NCBI RefSeq assembly: GCF_050947875.1
Contig: NC_134570.1
Span: 242,412,584 to 242,476,583, forward strand
DNA: 64,000 nt
Origin: Dermacentor variabilis
Lineage: Eukaryota > Arthropoda > Arachnida > Ixodida > Ixodidae
Reading direction: 5' to 3'
The position numbers were made by a program, and so were the translations under genes. Shown here one piece after another: positions 45,071 through 55,148 of the stretch; position 1 is the first letter of the stretch; each line of letters opens with the position of its first letter. The notes beneath the pieces are model-generated. The model worked only from the letters and a program-made list of their open reading frames with translations. It did no database searches and was not told the origin of the DNA.

Positions 45071-45546
45071 GACGACGCATCGACCACCTTTTGGAAGAAA
45101 TGACCTGGATTGCCTTGGTTGAGTGATGAAAAAGTGCGACCACGTTGAAGCAGAAAACGTCAAGCTACACCGCCTTCACTGCGTCGTGCCGATGTCTTCA
45201 GAAGTTTAGACAGGCGTGAGTATCGTGAAACTGTCGGGAAGAAGTGACTGACAAGCGGTGTGTGCCCGTGAAGAAAAGTGAGAAGTGCGTATTTTTTTTT
45301 GTAAGAAAGACGGTCCGTCACGCGACACCGGCGTTGCTGCATGCTCCATGTTGGATGTGTACGGAAGACGCTCAGATACGTCCTGCGTGAGTACGGCAAA
45401 ACTGTCAAGACGTGACTGACAAAATATTTTCAGTGGCATTTTTCTTGGCAATAAGTGACCGACAAATCGTGTTCGCGTACGCTAAGTGAGAAACAGCCCC
45501 GAAAAAGGAAGTGCATTGTCCCCCTTGCGTTCGAGGATCAGCGAAC

Positions 45547-46497
45547 ATGTCGGCATTAGACAAATTTAGACAGCCGAAGTTGTCATCAGATAACTATCAC
45601 ACGTGGTCAATAAGGGCAAGAGCAGCTCTTGTACAGAAAAGATGCTGGGAAGCGATCGACCCTGGATTCTCGAATAGGGAAATGAACGAGCGAGAAAAGC
45701 AGACTGACAACAAGGCCCTGACCTTTCTGTTCCTTATCGTCGAGGACAACTACCTGGACGACATCGGGACTTGCAGAACTGCAAAGGAAGCCTGGAATAC
45801 GCTGCAGGAAATGCACTCAAGGTTTGGACTCTTGCATATACTCCAGCTGAAGCGCGATTTTTTCAACGTAAAAATGAATAGAGATGAGTCAATGCAAGAT
45901 TACCTTGGAAGACTGATGGTGCTGCATAGGAAGTTGTCAGATGCAGGCTATGCATTTACAGATAGAGAGGTTGCATTAGTGATGCTAATGGGGCTTCCTG
46001 ACACATATGAACCGCTCATTTTGAATTTTGAACAAGACAAACAAACCCTCACGACCAAAGCAGTGAAGACAAGGCTGCTGGTTGAAGAAAAGAGAAAGCT
46101 GCGTCGTGATGAAGATCGGTTAAGCGACGAAGAGAGTCAGACAAGAGCCCTGATCACTAAAGCTCGATTAAGGACTGAGAGCAAGCAACGCAATGAGAAG
46201 GTGCATCATCAACTCACTGTCAAGAAGGACGAAAAGTTTCGTCAATGCATCTCAAGTATGCAAAAGAAGAAGGTGCGGTGCTTTGCTTGTGGCAAGATCG
46301 GTCATATAGCCAGAGATTGTGACCAGTTCCAAAACGAAGGGGATGACCAGAAGAAGAGAAACTCATCACAGGCAAGGATTGCAGCACAGACGGCTTTATG
46401 TGCCAAAAATGTGATGACAGCGCTTCCTCATGTGTGGCATCTTGATAGCGGTGCTACAGATCACATGACATTGCACAAGGCAAACGTCATTGACTTC
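45547..46497 (+). pseudogene. copia gag and protease start
   Basis: Starts at ATG 45547 (MSALDKFRQPKLSSDNYHTW) after a ~475-base leader. Gag blocks are AKEAWNTLQEMHSRFG, YLGRLMVLHRKLSDAGYAFT and LMGLPDTYEPLILNFE. The knuckle CFACGKIGHIARDC lies near 46280, and the protease starts as VWHLDSGATDHMT with catalytic Asp-Ser-Gly. The frame is open for over 300 codons. It is cut at VIDFC by the solo LTR and continues at 47606 (FKPCESGVETANKE). Confidence 0.9.
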
Positions 46498-47600
46498 TGT
46501 GATGTGTGGTGCGCGACACGGTGCGGTGTTCGGGACCGTCGAGAGCGGACGACGCTGAGTGCACGCGCGCCAAGCGGGAAGGAGGAAAAACGACGACGCC
46601 GAAGAGCGCCCGGCACGTGAACGCGCGGCGCAGGAAAAACAACAAAAGAAAAAGCTACCAATGAGAAAAAACCACGAGGCGTCGGGCAGCCAATCAGTAA
46701 ATGCCAAATCGGCCAGACCACGACAAAAAGCGTGGTGCGCTGGCAGAACGGGGGCGACACGCAAGAGGACACGCAGGGAGACGCCGGGGAGACGCCAGGA
46801 TCGTCCCAGGAAACGACGGCAGGAGGAGGTCAACCACCGGAGCGGGCGTTGAAGACGGGCCGTCGGGTTCCGGACCCGAGCCCACCAGGACTTCACCCGC
46901 CCGGGGCCTCCTGCCAACCTGTTCCTGTGCGTCGCCCGTCTAACTGAGCGTGCCGTCGGCTCCTCAAGGCCGGTGAGCTTTTGCGCCAGTGGGCAGGACG
47001 GGAACAGTCGGGCTTCGGGCCCGAGTTCTACGCCAGCTGCCCGGCCAGAACGCCACCCCCGTCTGCCGTGCCGCCTGCTGCCCGAGGCCGGCGTTCGAGC
47101 TTTCGTGCCCGTGGCGAGAGGGGAGCAGTCGGGCTACGGGCCCGAGCTCTCTGCCCGGCCAGAACGCCGCCGCCGTCCACTCCTGCCACCCAGCCGCCAG
47201 CGTTACCTCGCCTCACCAGAGCTGGCGCGCTCCCGGCGCCCGGTCGGTCAGCCTACGCCGCAACCTTTGGTGAGACCGGCGCCACCCCTTCTGCCAGCTT
47301 GTCGCCGCGTTGCCGTGTCGAGACTGCGACGCGTCCCCGCCCTTGTGGGCACGCCCGAACTCGCGCCCTCGTTAACCTCGTTAAAGCCCTAAGTGTGTTC
47401 TTGTTTTCTTGAGTGTGTAATTTAAGCATGTTTTCTGTTTCTTTTTATTTGCTTTATGCTTCTTTTGTGTGTGATTAAAAGTCTTTGTGTGTGTGTCCAA
47501 ACCAACGGCTTCGTCCTCAATTGGGTTCTCGGAGGCTCCGCCTAAGAGAACCGCTAAAACATTGAGAACACGAACCTTTGCCCATAAGTGGGTCATCACA
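46498..47600 (+). mobile_element. Solo LTR (1103 bp) inside copia
   Basis: TGTGATG at the left and CATCACA at the right are inverted termini, with ACTTC duplicated on both sides (46493-46497, 47601-47605). No coding region or second LTR lies between, so it is most simply a solo LTR left by LTR-LTR recombination. The centre is GC-rich with imperfect tandem units (cgggcccgag..., cccggccagaacgcc at 47010-47170). ATTAAA near 47475 and a (TG)n run precede the 3' part. Strand is nominal. Confidence 0.85.
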
Positions 47601-47605
47601 ACTTC

Positions 47606-49360
47606 AAGCCATGTGAGTCAGGTGTAGAAACTGCAAACAAAGAATCCATGAGTGTCATGGGGAAAGGAAGAGTTCAAATTCAACTATCTGAAGAGTGCGG
47701 TGGGTCATTCATCACGCTAGAAGATGTTCTTTATGTGCCCGACTTGAACAGCAACCTACTATCAGTCGGAAGAATTGAAGAGCGAGGTTTGCACGTGACG
47801 TACGCCGAGGGCAAAGCCGAAGTTACAAAGGACACCGATGAGCTGATCCTTACTGCAACTCGAGAAGGAAGACTGTACTCTGTCAAAGAAGAAATCATGT
47901 CGACAAAGATGGCAAAGACAAATGACACAGCTTTGTGGCACAGACGACTAGGCCACCTTCACCAGGATGCTGTTAGACGCCTCTGTGGAGCTAGTGAAGG
48001 CTCTGTGAAAGACAAATGTGACACATGTTGTCTGGGAAAGCTAAGGCGAAGCAGTTTCCCGAAGGTTGAGGCAGCACGGGCTAAGATTCCACTGGAGCTG
48101 GTGCATTCAGATTTGGTTGGAAAGATCACACCAACAACCAGAGGAGGCTCAAATTACTTAGTAACCTTCACAGACGACTACTAGAGATATACTGTGGTGT
48201 ACCCCATGAAGGCCAAAAGCGAAGTGCTTCAGAAGTTTGACGAGTACAGACGCATGGCGGAAAATCTGCACAACACATAGGTGAAGACCTTGCATAGTGA
48301 CAATGGAGGAGAGTACACAAGCAAAGAGTTCTACGAGTACTTGGCCAAGCATGGCATAAGGCACCAGCTGACCGTTCCTGGCACGCCTGAGCAGAATGGA
48401 GTCACAGAGAGAATGAACCAAATATTGCTTGACATGACGAGGTGCCTTCTCATCGAATCAGGTGTCACCAAAAGGCTCTGGCCTGATGCCGTTGTCACTG
48501 CAAGTCACATCAGAAACAAGTGCCCATCAAAGGCGGTTGGAGGAGAGTCACCAGAAGCTCGGTGGACAGGGGGAGAAGTGAAACTGGACCACCTAAGAGT
48601 GTTTGGGTGCAAAGCATGGAGTGTGCGAAACAGACGGTGCAAGGGGAGCAAGTTGGACCCGAAAGCAGAGGAGTGCATACTGGTCGGCTACCCAGAAGGA
48701 GTGAAGGCGTACAAGCTGTGGAACCAGAAGGAAGATTGCTTCTTTGTAAGTCGGGACATTACCTTTGAAGAAGAGTCCTTCCCATGCAAGATTACCCAAG
48801 TTGCAAATAGCAAGACTGAAGTGCATAGCAATACTTATTGCACAATCCAATTACAAGTTGAAGATAGCTTGAGTGAGCCACATGATATTAGTAGTTCAGA
48901 TCGCAATGATACTGGTTACAACTATGCTGAAGAAGTTGGCTCATCAGCTGACGAAGACGAGGCAACTACACAGGACAAAGGAGCTACACAGCCACTGTTC
49001 AGCGTGACAGATTGTGGTACACAGGCACTAAGACAGTTGGAAAGACTGGCAAACAAGAAACCATATCAAGGCGAATGTCACGGCTGCTGCATAGCCAGAC
49101 AAAACAGCCAAAGAGATCCAGAAACTCTACACGAAGCCTTATCTGCACCAGACAAGGAGGAATGGAGAGCAGCTATACAGCGTGAACTGCAGAGCCTCGA
49201 AGCTTCTAATACATGGGAGCTAGTGCCACGACCAAAAGACGGACAAGTAATAAAATGCAAGTGGGTGTTCCGCAAGAAATATGACGAAAATGGTGACCTA
49301 GAGCGATACAAGGCTCGGTTGGTTGCATGCGGGTACTCACAAGTGAAAGGTACCGATTAC
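47606..49360 (+). pseudogene. copia integrase and RT start, with two nonsense codons
   Basis: After LEDVLYVPDLNSNLLSVGRI comes the HHCC domain (WHRRLGHLHQDAVRRL, CDTCCLGKL). The core follows with LVHSDLVGK (Asp), LHSDNGGEY (Asp) and PEQNGVTERMNQ (Glu), then LRVFGCKAW and the PKAEECILVGY region. TAG at 48182-48184 follows TFTDDY, where Ser is usual, and TAG at 48278-48280 precedes VKTLHSDNGG. The RT begins with EWRAAIQRELQSLEASNTWE, WVFRKKYDENGDLERYKARL and GYSQVKGTDY, where the CR1-like LINE interrupts it at 49361. Confidence 0.93.
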
Positions 49361-49457
49361 TTATTTATTCATTTATTTATTTATTCATTTCCTCAAAGGT
49401 CTCTGTTGAGACATTACATGAGGGAGTGGGGAGTTAGTGACAAAGAGATACTACAAA

Positions 49458-51566
49458 TTACAAAGAGATATTTCCGATGAGTCGCTTGAATGCAAGTGGG
49501 TTTATGATAGTGGCAACTTCGGCGGGCAGGCCATTCCAGTCTCGTGTTGTGCGCAGAAAAAATGATTGCTGAAAAGTAACGGTATGGGCTTGTGGGGGAT
49601 ATACTGTATTAGAGTGACTGGTGCGGGCAATGCGATGTGCTCTTTTTATGTACGGGTTGTCAAAAGGCAAGGAATGAAAGAATTTATGAAAAAGATTAAG
49701 ACGGGCTATTCTACGGCGTGAGGCTAGAGAGGGTAGGTTTATTTGGGCTTTTAGTGCCGAGATGCTTGTATTGTATGAATAAGTTGACAGGATAAATCGT
49801 GTCGCGCGGTTCTGAACCGACTCGAGGGCTTGAATAAGGTTATTGTGGTGGGGGTCAAAAATAGCTTCGGCATACTCAAGCTTAGGCCGCACAAAGGTTA
49901 GAAAAGCAAGTTGTTTAATAGAGGGAGGAGCGAGGAAGAGGTTACGGCGTAGATAACCTAGAGTACGATTAGCAGAGTTTATTATGTGGTTAACATGACA
50001 GGTCCAAGTTAAGTCACGCGAGATGTACACACCAAGATATTTGAATGAATCCGTTGTTGCAATCTGCGTGTTATTGATGCTATAATTAGGGATAACGTAG
50101 TTACGGCGACGATGAATAGACATTAACACGGTTTTAGCAACATTTAATGACATGAGCCAAGTGGTACACCAGTTTTGTATGCGCGATAGGTCATTTTGTA
50201 ACGCCAAATGGTCGCTGGGGTTAGTAACTGCTCGGTAAACCACACAATCATCAGCGAAGAGTCGGATATGAGAAGAAATATTACAAGGTAGGTCATTGAT
50301 GTATATTAAGAAAAGGAGGGGACCAAGTACGGTACCTTGAGGTACGCCTGAAAGCACGGGTGTTAAGGATGAAGAGTGTGAGTTAGCGTATACGAATTGC
50401 TCTCGGTTAGTTAAAAACCCTCGAATCCAGCTTAGAACATAAGGATGAATGTTAAGACGCGATAACTTTATTAAGAGACGACCATGAGGGACCTTATCGA
50501 ATGCTTTTTCGAAATCTAAAAATATTGTGTCAGTCGGGATGTTACGATCTAGGTTTAAATGTAAGTCGTGCAAGAAAAGAGCAAGTTGAGTGTCACAGGA
50601 ATAATTTTTGCGGAAACCGTGTTGACTTGGGTGGAAAAAATTGACGGATGTTAGGAAGTTAGCAATATGCAAGTATAAAATGTGTTCCATTATTTTACAA
50701 GACACGCTTGTTATGGAAATAGGGCGGTAGTTACTCGTTGATGATCGGCTTCCTTTCTTGAAGACTGGGATGACCTTGCCCACCTGCCAGTCATGTGGAA
50801 TTGAAGCGCTGTTAAGCGATTCCTGGAATATGAGTGATAAAAACAGGCTACACACATGTTTAGTATTTTTTAGAACTTTGGCATTGATACCGTCTACTGC
50901 TGTAGATGACGAGTTCTTCAATGATTCAATTGCTTTGACAATGCCGGTGGGATCGAATGTGATATTTTACATGAAAGGATATGCGAAGTATGGTGGATCG
51001 GGCAAGCCATCAAGTTATTCATTAGTAAAAACTGAACTAAATGTTCTGTTAAGAAGATCCGCAGCCTCAGTCTCAGGGATCGGGAGTCCGGAGCTATTGA
51101 TAAGTGATATCTCATTCCGCTGATTAGGATGAATAGTTTTCAAAAATCGCTTCGGGTTAGTTTGTAGCATAGCTGGTAAAGTGGTAGAAAGAAACTTGTG
51201 TTTAGTTTGAGAGGTTAACTTGTCATATTGTTTCTCGACTGCGTAATACTTCTGCCATGTGCAAGAAGAATTAGATCGTTTGGCTTGTCGAAACAACCGT
51301 TTCTTCTTATTGTTTAGTCGTTTGAGGGATACATTAAACCATGGTGATGTTGTTCTTTCTGTTATTGTAATGGTGGGGATGTAAAGACGTATAAGGCGAT
51401 GCACCTCTGATTTGAAAAGCAGCCAGTTCGACTCGAGAGAATTTAGTTGAAAGTTAGCGGCGAACGTATCGAAGTACTCAGATAATTCTTGGTTCATGCT
51501 GACATAGTCCCCTTTATCATAGAGTGTAAGTGTTTTCGATTTTTTTGTTTCTTTAGTACATTGCAA
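49458..51566 (-). pseudogene. CR1-B reverse transcriptase
   Basis: The linker is open at 51566-51015 (ERTTSPWFNVSLKRLNNKKK). After a frame break near 50930 the RT is open from 50921 to 49458 (487 codons): VGKVIPVFKKGSRSSTSNYR, PISITSVSCKIMEHI, QHGFRKNYSCDTQLALFLHD, TIFLDFEKAFDKVPHGRLL and GVPQGTVLGPLLFLIYINDL. The palm HIRLFADDCVVY has both catalytic Asp residues, and VRPKLEYAEAIFDPH lies in the thumb. Apart from one or two indels the enzyme looks complete. Confidence 0.93.
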
Positions 51567-52285
51567 CGAAACGAAACATGTACTGTCAGGTGGTCGCTCA
51601 AACCACGCAATAAGGTGACAGGGGTAAAGTTATCAGGGTGAGTTGTTAATACAAGATCTAAAACGTTGGACGAGTGAGCAGTGACGCGTGTTGAGTCAGT
51701 GACGAGCTGCGTTAAGCCGAATGTCATACACGTGTTTAAGAAGTCACTACCGGGGCTGGTTTTAGATAATGTAGAGGCAGGATCGGACCAATCAATAGTT
51801 GGAAAATTAAAATCGCCAAACAGAAGGACAGGACTGTTAGGATATGTTTTAGTTAACGTATTTAAGGCTTCATGAAGTGAAGGCGTGAAAGAACTGTCGG
51901 TACTAGGGGACCGATAGCAAATACCAACCAGAATGTGCGGGTGTGTAGCAATGCATCGAATCCAAATCATTTCCAGTTGTGAAGAGAGGTTTACAAGTGA
52001 ACAATGTAGGTTACGTTTAGTGGTGATTAATACACCCCCACCGCGCGAGTTATTGGGTCTATCTTTCCGAAAAATGTCAAAATGCGAGAGGTAAGGGAGA
52101 ATTTCGGTATCATCGATTGATGTGTTGAGCCATGTTTCTGTTAGTAGTAAGACATCGCAAGAAGATGAGCCTATTAGACTGCACAGGGCATCACGCTTGG
52201 GAACAACACTTCGAATGTTAGCGAGCAGGAATGATAAAGGCTGACAGTTCTGTGGTTGCGGTGTACATTTTGGTCTCAATGATGG
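51494..52285 (-). pseudogene. CR1-B endonuclease (ORF2 start), in frame after ORF1's TAG
   Basis: Begins with the codon after TAG (52288-52286): P-S-L-R-P-K-C. It has no ATG before the first EN motif LLANIRSVVPKRDA. Further motifs are LLLTETWLN (Glu), FRKDRPNNSRGGGVLITT, VLLFGDFNFPTIDW (Asp/Asn), SSNVLDLVLTTHPD and LRGLSDHLTVH (SDH). All APE catalytic residues are present. The frame ends at 51494, while the RT linker is open in another frame from 51566, so one indel separates EN from RT. Confidence 0.92.
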
Positions 52286-53680
52286 CTAAAGGCGTTCCTC
52301 AATGACCTGGTTAGTAGTGTGGTCGAAGTAGTAGGTTTTTTCACCTACTATAAGCTTTTCATGTCGCAACTTGAACCGCAGTTTACGGGCCCTTCCAAAC
52401 TCGATGAGGTGTTTCTGGGCAAGGCGCGTGCTTGGGGCGAGATCTTGTGCAACGGCATAGCACGTACCTTTGAACTTACGAGCCGAAGAAAGGACAAGAT
52501 CTTTGCTTTTAAAGTGAGCGAACCTCACAATTATAGGCCTGGACTTTCCAGTTTGGAAAGACCCAATGCGATGTGCACGTTCAATATCACGCGGCTCTAT
52601 TTGTACATCTAAATGCTGTCTACAATGTGCAATAATAATTTTCTCAGAATCAGACCATGATTCTTTAGGTTTATCGGCGATGCTGTAAAAAACAAGGTTA
52701 TTTCTTCTAGATCTATTTTCAGCATCGTTTATCCGGGCAGAAAGTACACCTATCTGTGCCGTATTTTCAGTGCTTATCTCATGTAGTCTCCCTAATTCAA
52801 TTTGCATGTCATCGATACCAGCACAAGCTGTCTCAATTTTGTCTAGCCGTGTTTTAATTTCACAGAACGTCTTATCATGATCAACTAGTTTTTTTTCAAT
52901 AGACTTTAGCTGTTCAAGCATTACCGTCTGTCCAGATTGCAGTTCTTTCAATACATTAAGAATCTCTTTGTCGGGGCCGGGGTTAGATTCGATATCACCA
53001 GCTAGCATGAGAAGTTTGAACAGCATATGCGCACAATCACACACAATGGAACAAAAGCGCCGTGGGCCCGGCAGCACTACAAATGCACGGTGGCTACTAG
53101 GTTTTGCGTAAAGGCAATAAGAGTTCGTTACCTGCACCAGGAAGAAGCGTGGAACGTTAGCACGGGCCATCGCTAGCTTGCTGCCGGGCCCACTGAAGGG
53201 CGCGTTGCTCGGGCGCAGCTTTTTAACAAAATTCCACGCATGCGCAGAATGCACAGGGGTGGTTCCGGTGTTTAGATGACTCAGTGAATGCCACGATGCT
53301 TGCAGATATAGTCGGTGGCCGTGTACAAACTGCGCGGACCGCGATGTGCTGTTGGTGAGCCGGTGATTTGAAGCCCAGCACGGCTCCACTGGATCCGCCG
53401 CAATACGCCCGTAGATTGGAAGTCTTGCGCCTGGACCTAACCCGGCGACAGACCCTGGGCACGGGGCACGAAAGCTGGAAGGCTCCAGAAGCTGCAAGCT
53501 CCAAAGTCCGAGGAACTGCACCAGGAAGAAGCATGGAACGTTAGCACGGGCCATCGCTAGCTTGCTGCCGGGCCCACACAAGTACAAGGAAACCTTCTCT
53601 CCTGTAGTGAAGCTGAAGTCTGTCAGGACACTGCTGGCCATAGCAGTTGAAAGAAATTGGAAGATCCACCAGATGGACAT
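52286..53680 (-). CDS. CR1-B ORF1 with N-terminal 2A-like motif
   Basis: The open frame extends from the 5' repeat region; bases above 53577 belong to copia. The true start is probably ATG 53172 (MARANVPRF) or 53029 (MLFKLLML). LLMLAGDIESNPGP has its D-x-E-x-N-P-G-P at 52997-52974, straight after a Leu-rich stretch. Next comes a coiled-coil-like region (LKELQSGQTVMLEQLKSIEK, HEISTENTAQIGVLSARIND). The RNA-binding half follows (RSRRNNLVFYSIADKPKESW, IERAHRIGSFQTGKSRPIIV, KSKDLVLSSARKFKG). It stops at TAG 52288-52286 and the same frame continues as ORF2. The frame is undamaged. Confidence 0.88.
   Translation of the reverse strand: MSIWWIFQFLSTAMASSVLTDFSFTTGEKVSLYLCGPGSKLAMARANVPCFFLVQFLGLWSLQLLEPSSFRAPCPGSVAGLGPGARLPIYGRIAADPVEPCWASNHRLTNSTSRSAQFVHGHRLYLQASWHSLSHLNTGTTPVHSAHAWNFVKKLRPSNAPFSGPGSKLAMARANVPRFFLVQVTNSYCLYAKPSSHRAFVVLPGPRRFCSIVCDCAHMLFKLLMLAGDIESNPGPDKEILNVLKELQSGQTVMLEQLKSIEKKLVDHDKTFCEIKTRLDKIETACAGIDDMQIELGRLHEISTENTAQIGVLSARINDAENRSRRNNLVFYSIADKPKESWSDSEKIIIAHCRQHLDVQIEPRDIERAHRIGSFQTGKSRPIIVRFAHFKSKDLVLSSARKFKGTCYAVAQDLAPSTRLAQKHLIEFGRARKLRFKLRHEKLIVGEKTYYFDHTTNQVIEERL
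53132..53193 (-). repeat. CR1-B 5' tandem unit, inner copy
   Basis: 62 bases matching 53516-53577 at 61 positions (one G/A change), 384 bases apart. The outer copy ends exactly at the element's 5' end, as expected of tandem 5' monomers that carry an internal promoter. Confidence 0.9.
53516..53577 (-). repeat. CR1-B 5' tandem unit, outer copy
   Basis: Outer copy of the 62-base unit. On the minus strand it begins GTGGGCCCGGCAGCAAGC at the junction with copia. Confidence 0.9.
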
Positions 53681-54900
53681 AACGGCTGCATACCTAAATG
53701 GTATTCTGAAGGAGACCGTCTACATGGAACAACCGCAGCCTTTGAATGACTGTAAGAAGGATGAAGTGTGCCTTCTGAGGAAGAGCCTTTACGGGCTAAG
53801 ACAGTCTGGAAGGGAGTGGAACCTTGCTTTGGACAAAATGCTCAAGTCGGAAGGGATGACAAGATCAAGAGCAGAACCCTGTGTTTATGTCAGCAAGAAG
53901 AAGAACCTCATCGTAGGAGTCTACGTTGATGACTTGCTGATCATCGCAGAAGGTGAGAAACAGATTGCTGACTTGAAGAGCCACTTGGGTCAAAGATTTG
54001 ATGCAAGAGACTTGGGTGAAGCTAGCCACATTCTTTCCATACGACTGAAGAAAGAAAAGGATGGGAAATTAACATTGGACCAGACGGCCTATGCTAACGA
54101 CATACTGGAGACGTTTGGCATGTCAGATGCAAAGGCAGCGTCATCTCCTTTGAATCCTGGAAGCAAGTACCAAAAAGGAGACAACGATAACCCACCTAGT
54201 GAGGACCTGCCCCGCAAGTACAGACAAGCAATTGGTGCGTTGCTTTATCTTGTCGGAGGCGCAAGGCTGGACTTGGCTTTTGCGACTACTTACATGAGCC
54301 AGTTTAATGAACATCCCACAGAAGAACATTGGAATGGCATAAAGCACATTCTTCGCTATGTGAAACACACAAAGGATAATGCACTAGTGTACCAGAGAAC
54401 TAGGAAGTACATACAAGCCTTTTGTGATGCAGACTGGGCTAGTGACAAAGCTGACAGGAAGTCATTCAGTGGGTATGTGTTCACGCTAGCTGGTGCTGCG
54501 ATTTCCTGGAGTAACAAGAAGCAGCAAAGCACTGCATTGTCAACAGTCGAAGCGGAATATGTAGCAATGTGTCACGCTGCAAAGGAAGTAATATGGCTCC
54601 AAAATTTCATGAAGGAACTTAATGCGCAAGAATTCATGCACGAACCACAGATTTTAATGGCTGACAACCAGGGTGCAATTGCGCTTGCAAAAAGCCAAGT
54701 TACTTCAGACAGAAGCAAACACATTGACCTGAAGTATTATTTCCTGAGAGAAAAGGTCAAAGAGGGAAAATTACAACTCCAGTACATCGAATCGTCGAAC
54801 AACTGTGCCGACCTCTTCACCAAGGCCTTAAATGGAAGAATGACTCTCAAGCACTGTGAATGCTTGGGCATCAAAAGTGTGGGAACAATGACAGTCCATT
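53578..54900 (+). pseudogene. copia reverse transcriptase and RNase H
   Basis: Resumes at KETFSPVVKLKSVRTLLAIA. RT blocks are WKIHQMDITAAYLNGILKET, LRKSLYGLRQSGREWN and VGVYVDDLLIIAEG (YVDD active site). RNase H has FCDADWASDKADRKSFSGYV, STVEAEYVAMCHAAKEVIWL, MADNQGAIALAK and SKHIDLKYYFLREKV. The stop TAA is at 54901. The frame is undamaged over 440 codons. It is a pseudogene only because its 5' half is separated by the LINE. Confidence 0.93.
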
Positions 54901-54909
54901 AAGGGGGAG
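54901..54909 (+). promoter_or_regulatory. copia polypurine tract
   Basis: AAGGGGGAG immediately before the 3' LTR, the plus-strand primer of LTR retrotransposons. Its first two A residues end the RT-RNase H stop codon. Confidence 0.85.
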
Positions 54910-55143
54910 TGTCAGTAGTGTAATGGCCAGTCACGAGATGGCGCCATGTGTCCATTGGTGCGCCGTCGCCGTTTCACGTTTTCAAAGCCACTCATGTATA
55001 TTTTCTCCCTCTCGTTTTCTCTTTCTTTTGCTCCGAGTTCATTAAACAAAATGGCAGCTTGTCAGTTGTGTGTCGTTTCGTTGGCGTCGTGCCAAAATCG
55101 CATCAAAAGATCTGGTCACCCTGCGTACTCAACAAAACTAACA
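54910..55143 (+). repeat. copia 3' LTR
   Basis: 234 bp, TGTCAGTAGTG...ACTAACA. It matches the 5' LTR except for a 12-bp indel and a few substitutions, and is followed by the CATAC duplication. Confidence 0.93.
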
Positions 55144-55148
55144 CATAC

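Larger units (their letters stand above)
49361..53577 (-). mobile_element. CR1-like non-LTR retrotransposon B, nearly full length
   Basis: It interrupts the copia RT between GTDY and YKETFSPV. On the minus strand it starts at 53577 with a 62-base segment repeated 384 bases further in, then ORF1 with a 2A-like motif, an in-frame TAG, EN, RT and a 3' UTR ending in an (AAATA/AAATG)n tail (49400-49361). Only about two frameshifts are visible. EN and RT catalytic residues are intact, so it is the youngest large insertion in the window. Confidence 0.93.
44811..55143 (+). mobile_element. Ty1/copia retrotransposon, full length, with two insertions
   Basis: LTRs at 44811-45056 and 54910-55143 (TGTCAG...AACA) are flanked by the exact 5-bp duplication CATAC (44806-44810, 55144-55148). 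Plus-strand order is gag with CCHC knuckle, protease, integrase, RT and RNase H, the copia order (integrase before RT). The primer site matches Drosophila copia. Interior insertions are a solo LTR (46498-47600) and a CR1-like LINE (49361-53577). Without them it is about 5 kb, the usual copia size. Two nonsense codons in integrase add to the damage. Confidence 0.95.

Noticed and set aside
46973..47412. GC-rich open frames as a novel Pro/Arg-rich gene
   Set aside because: All frames are open because of high GC; the stretch lies inside a solo LTR with a target duplication.
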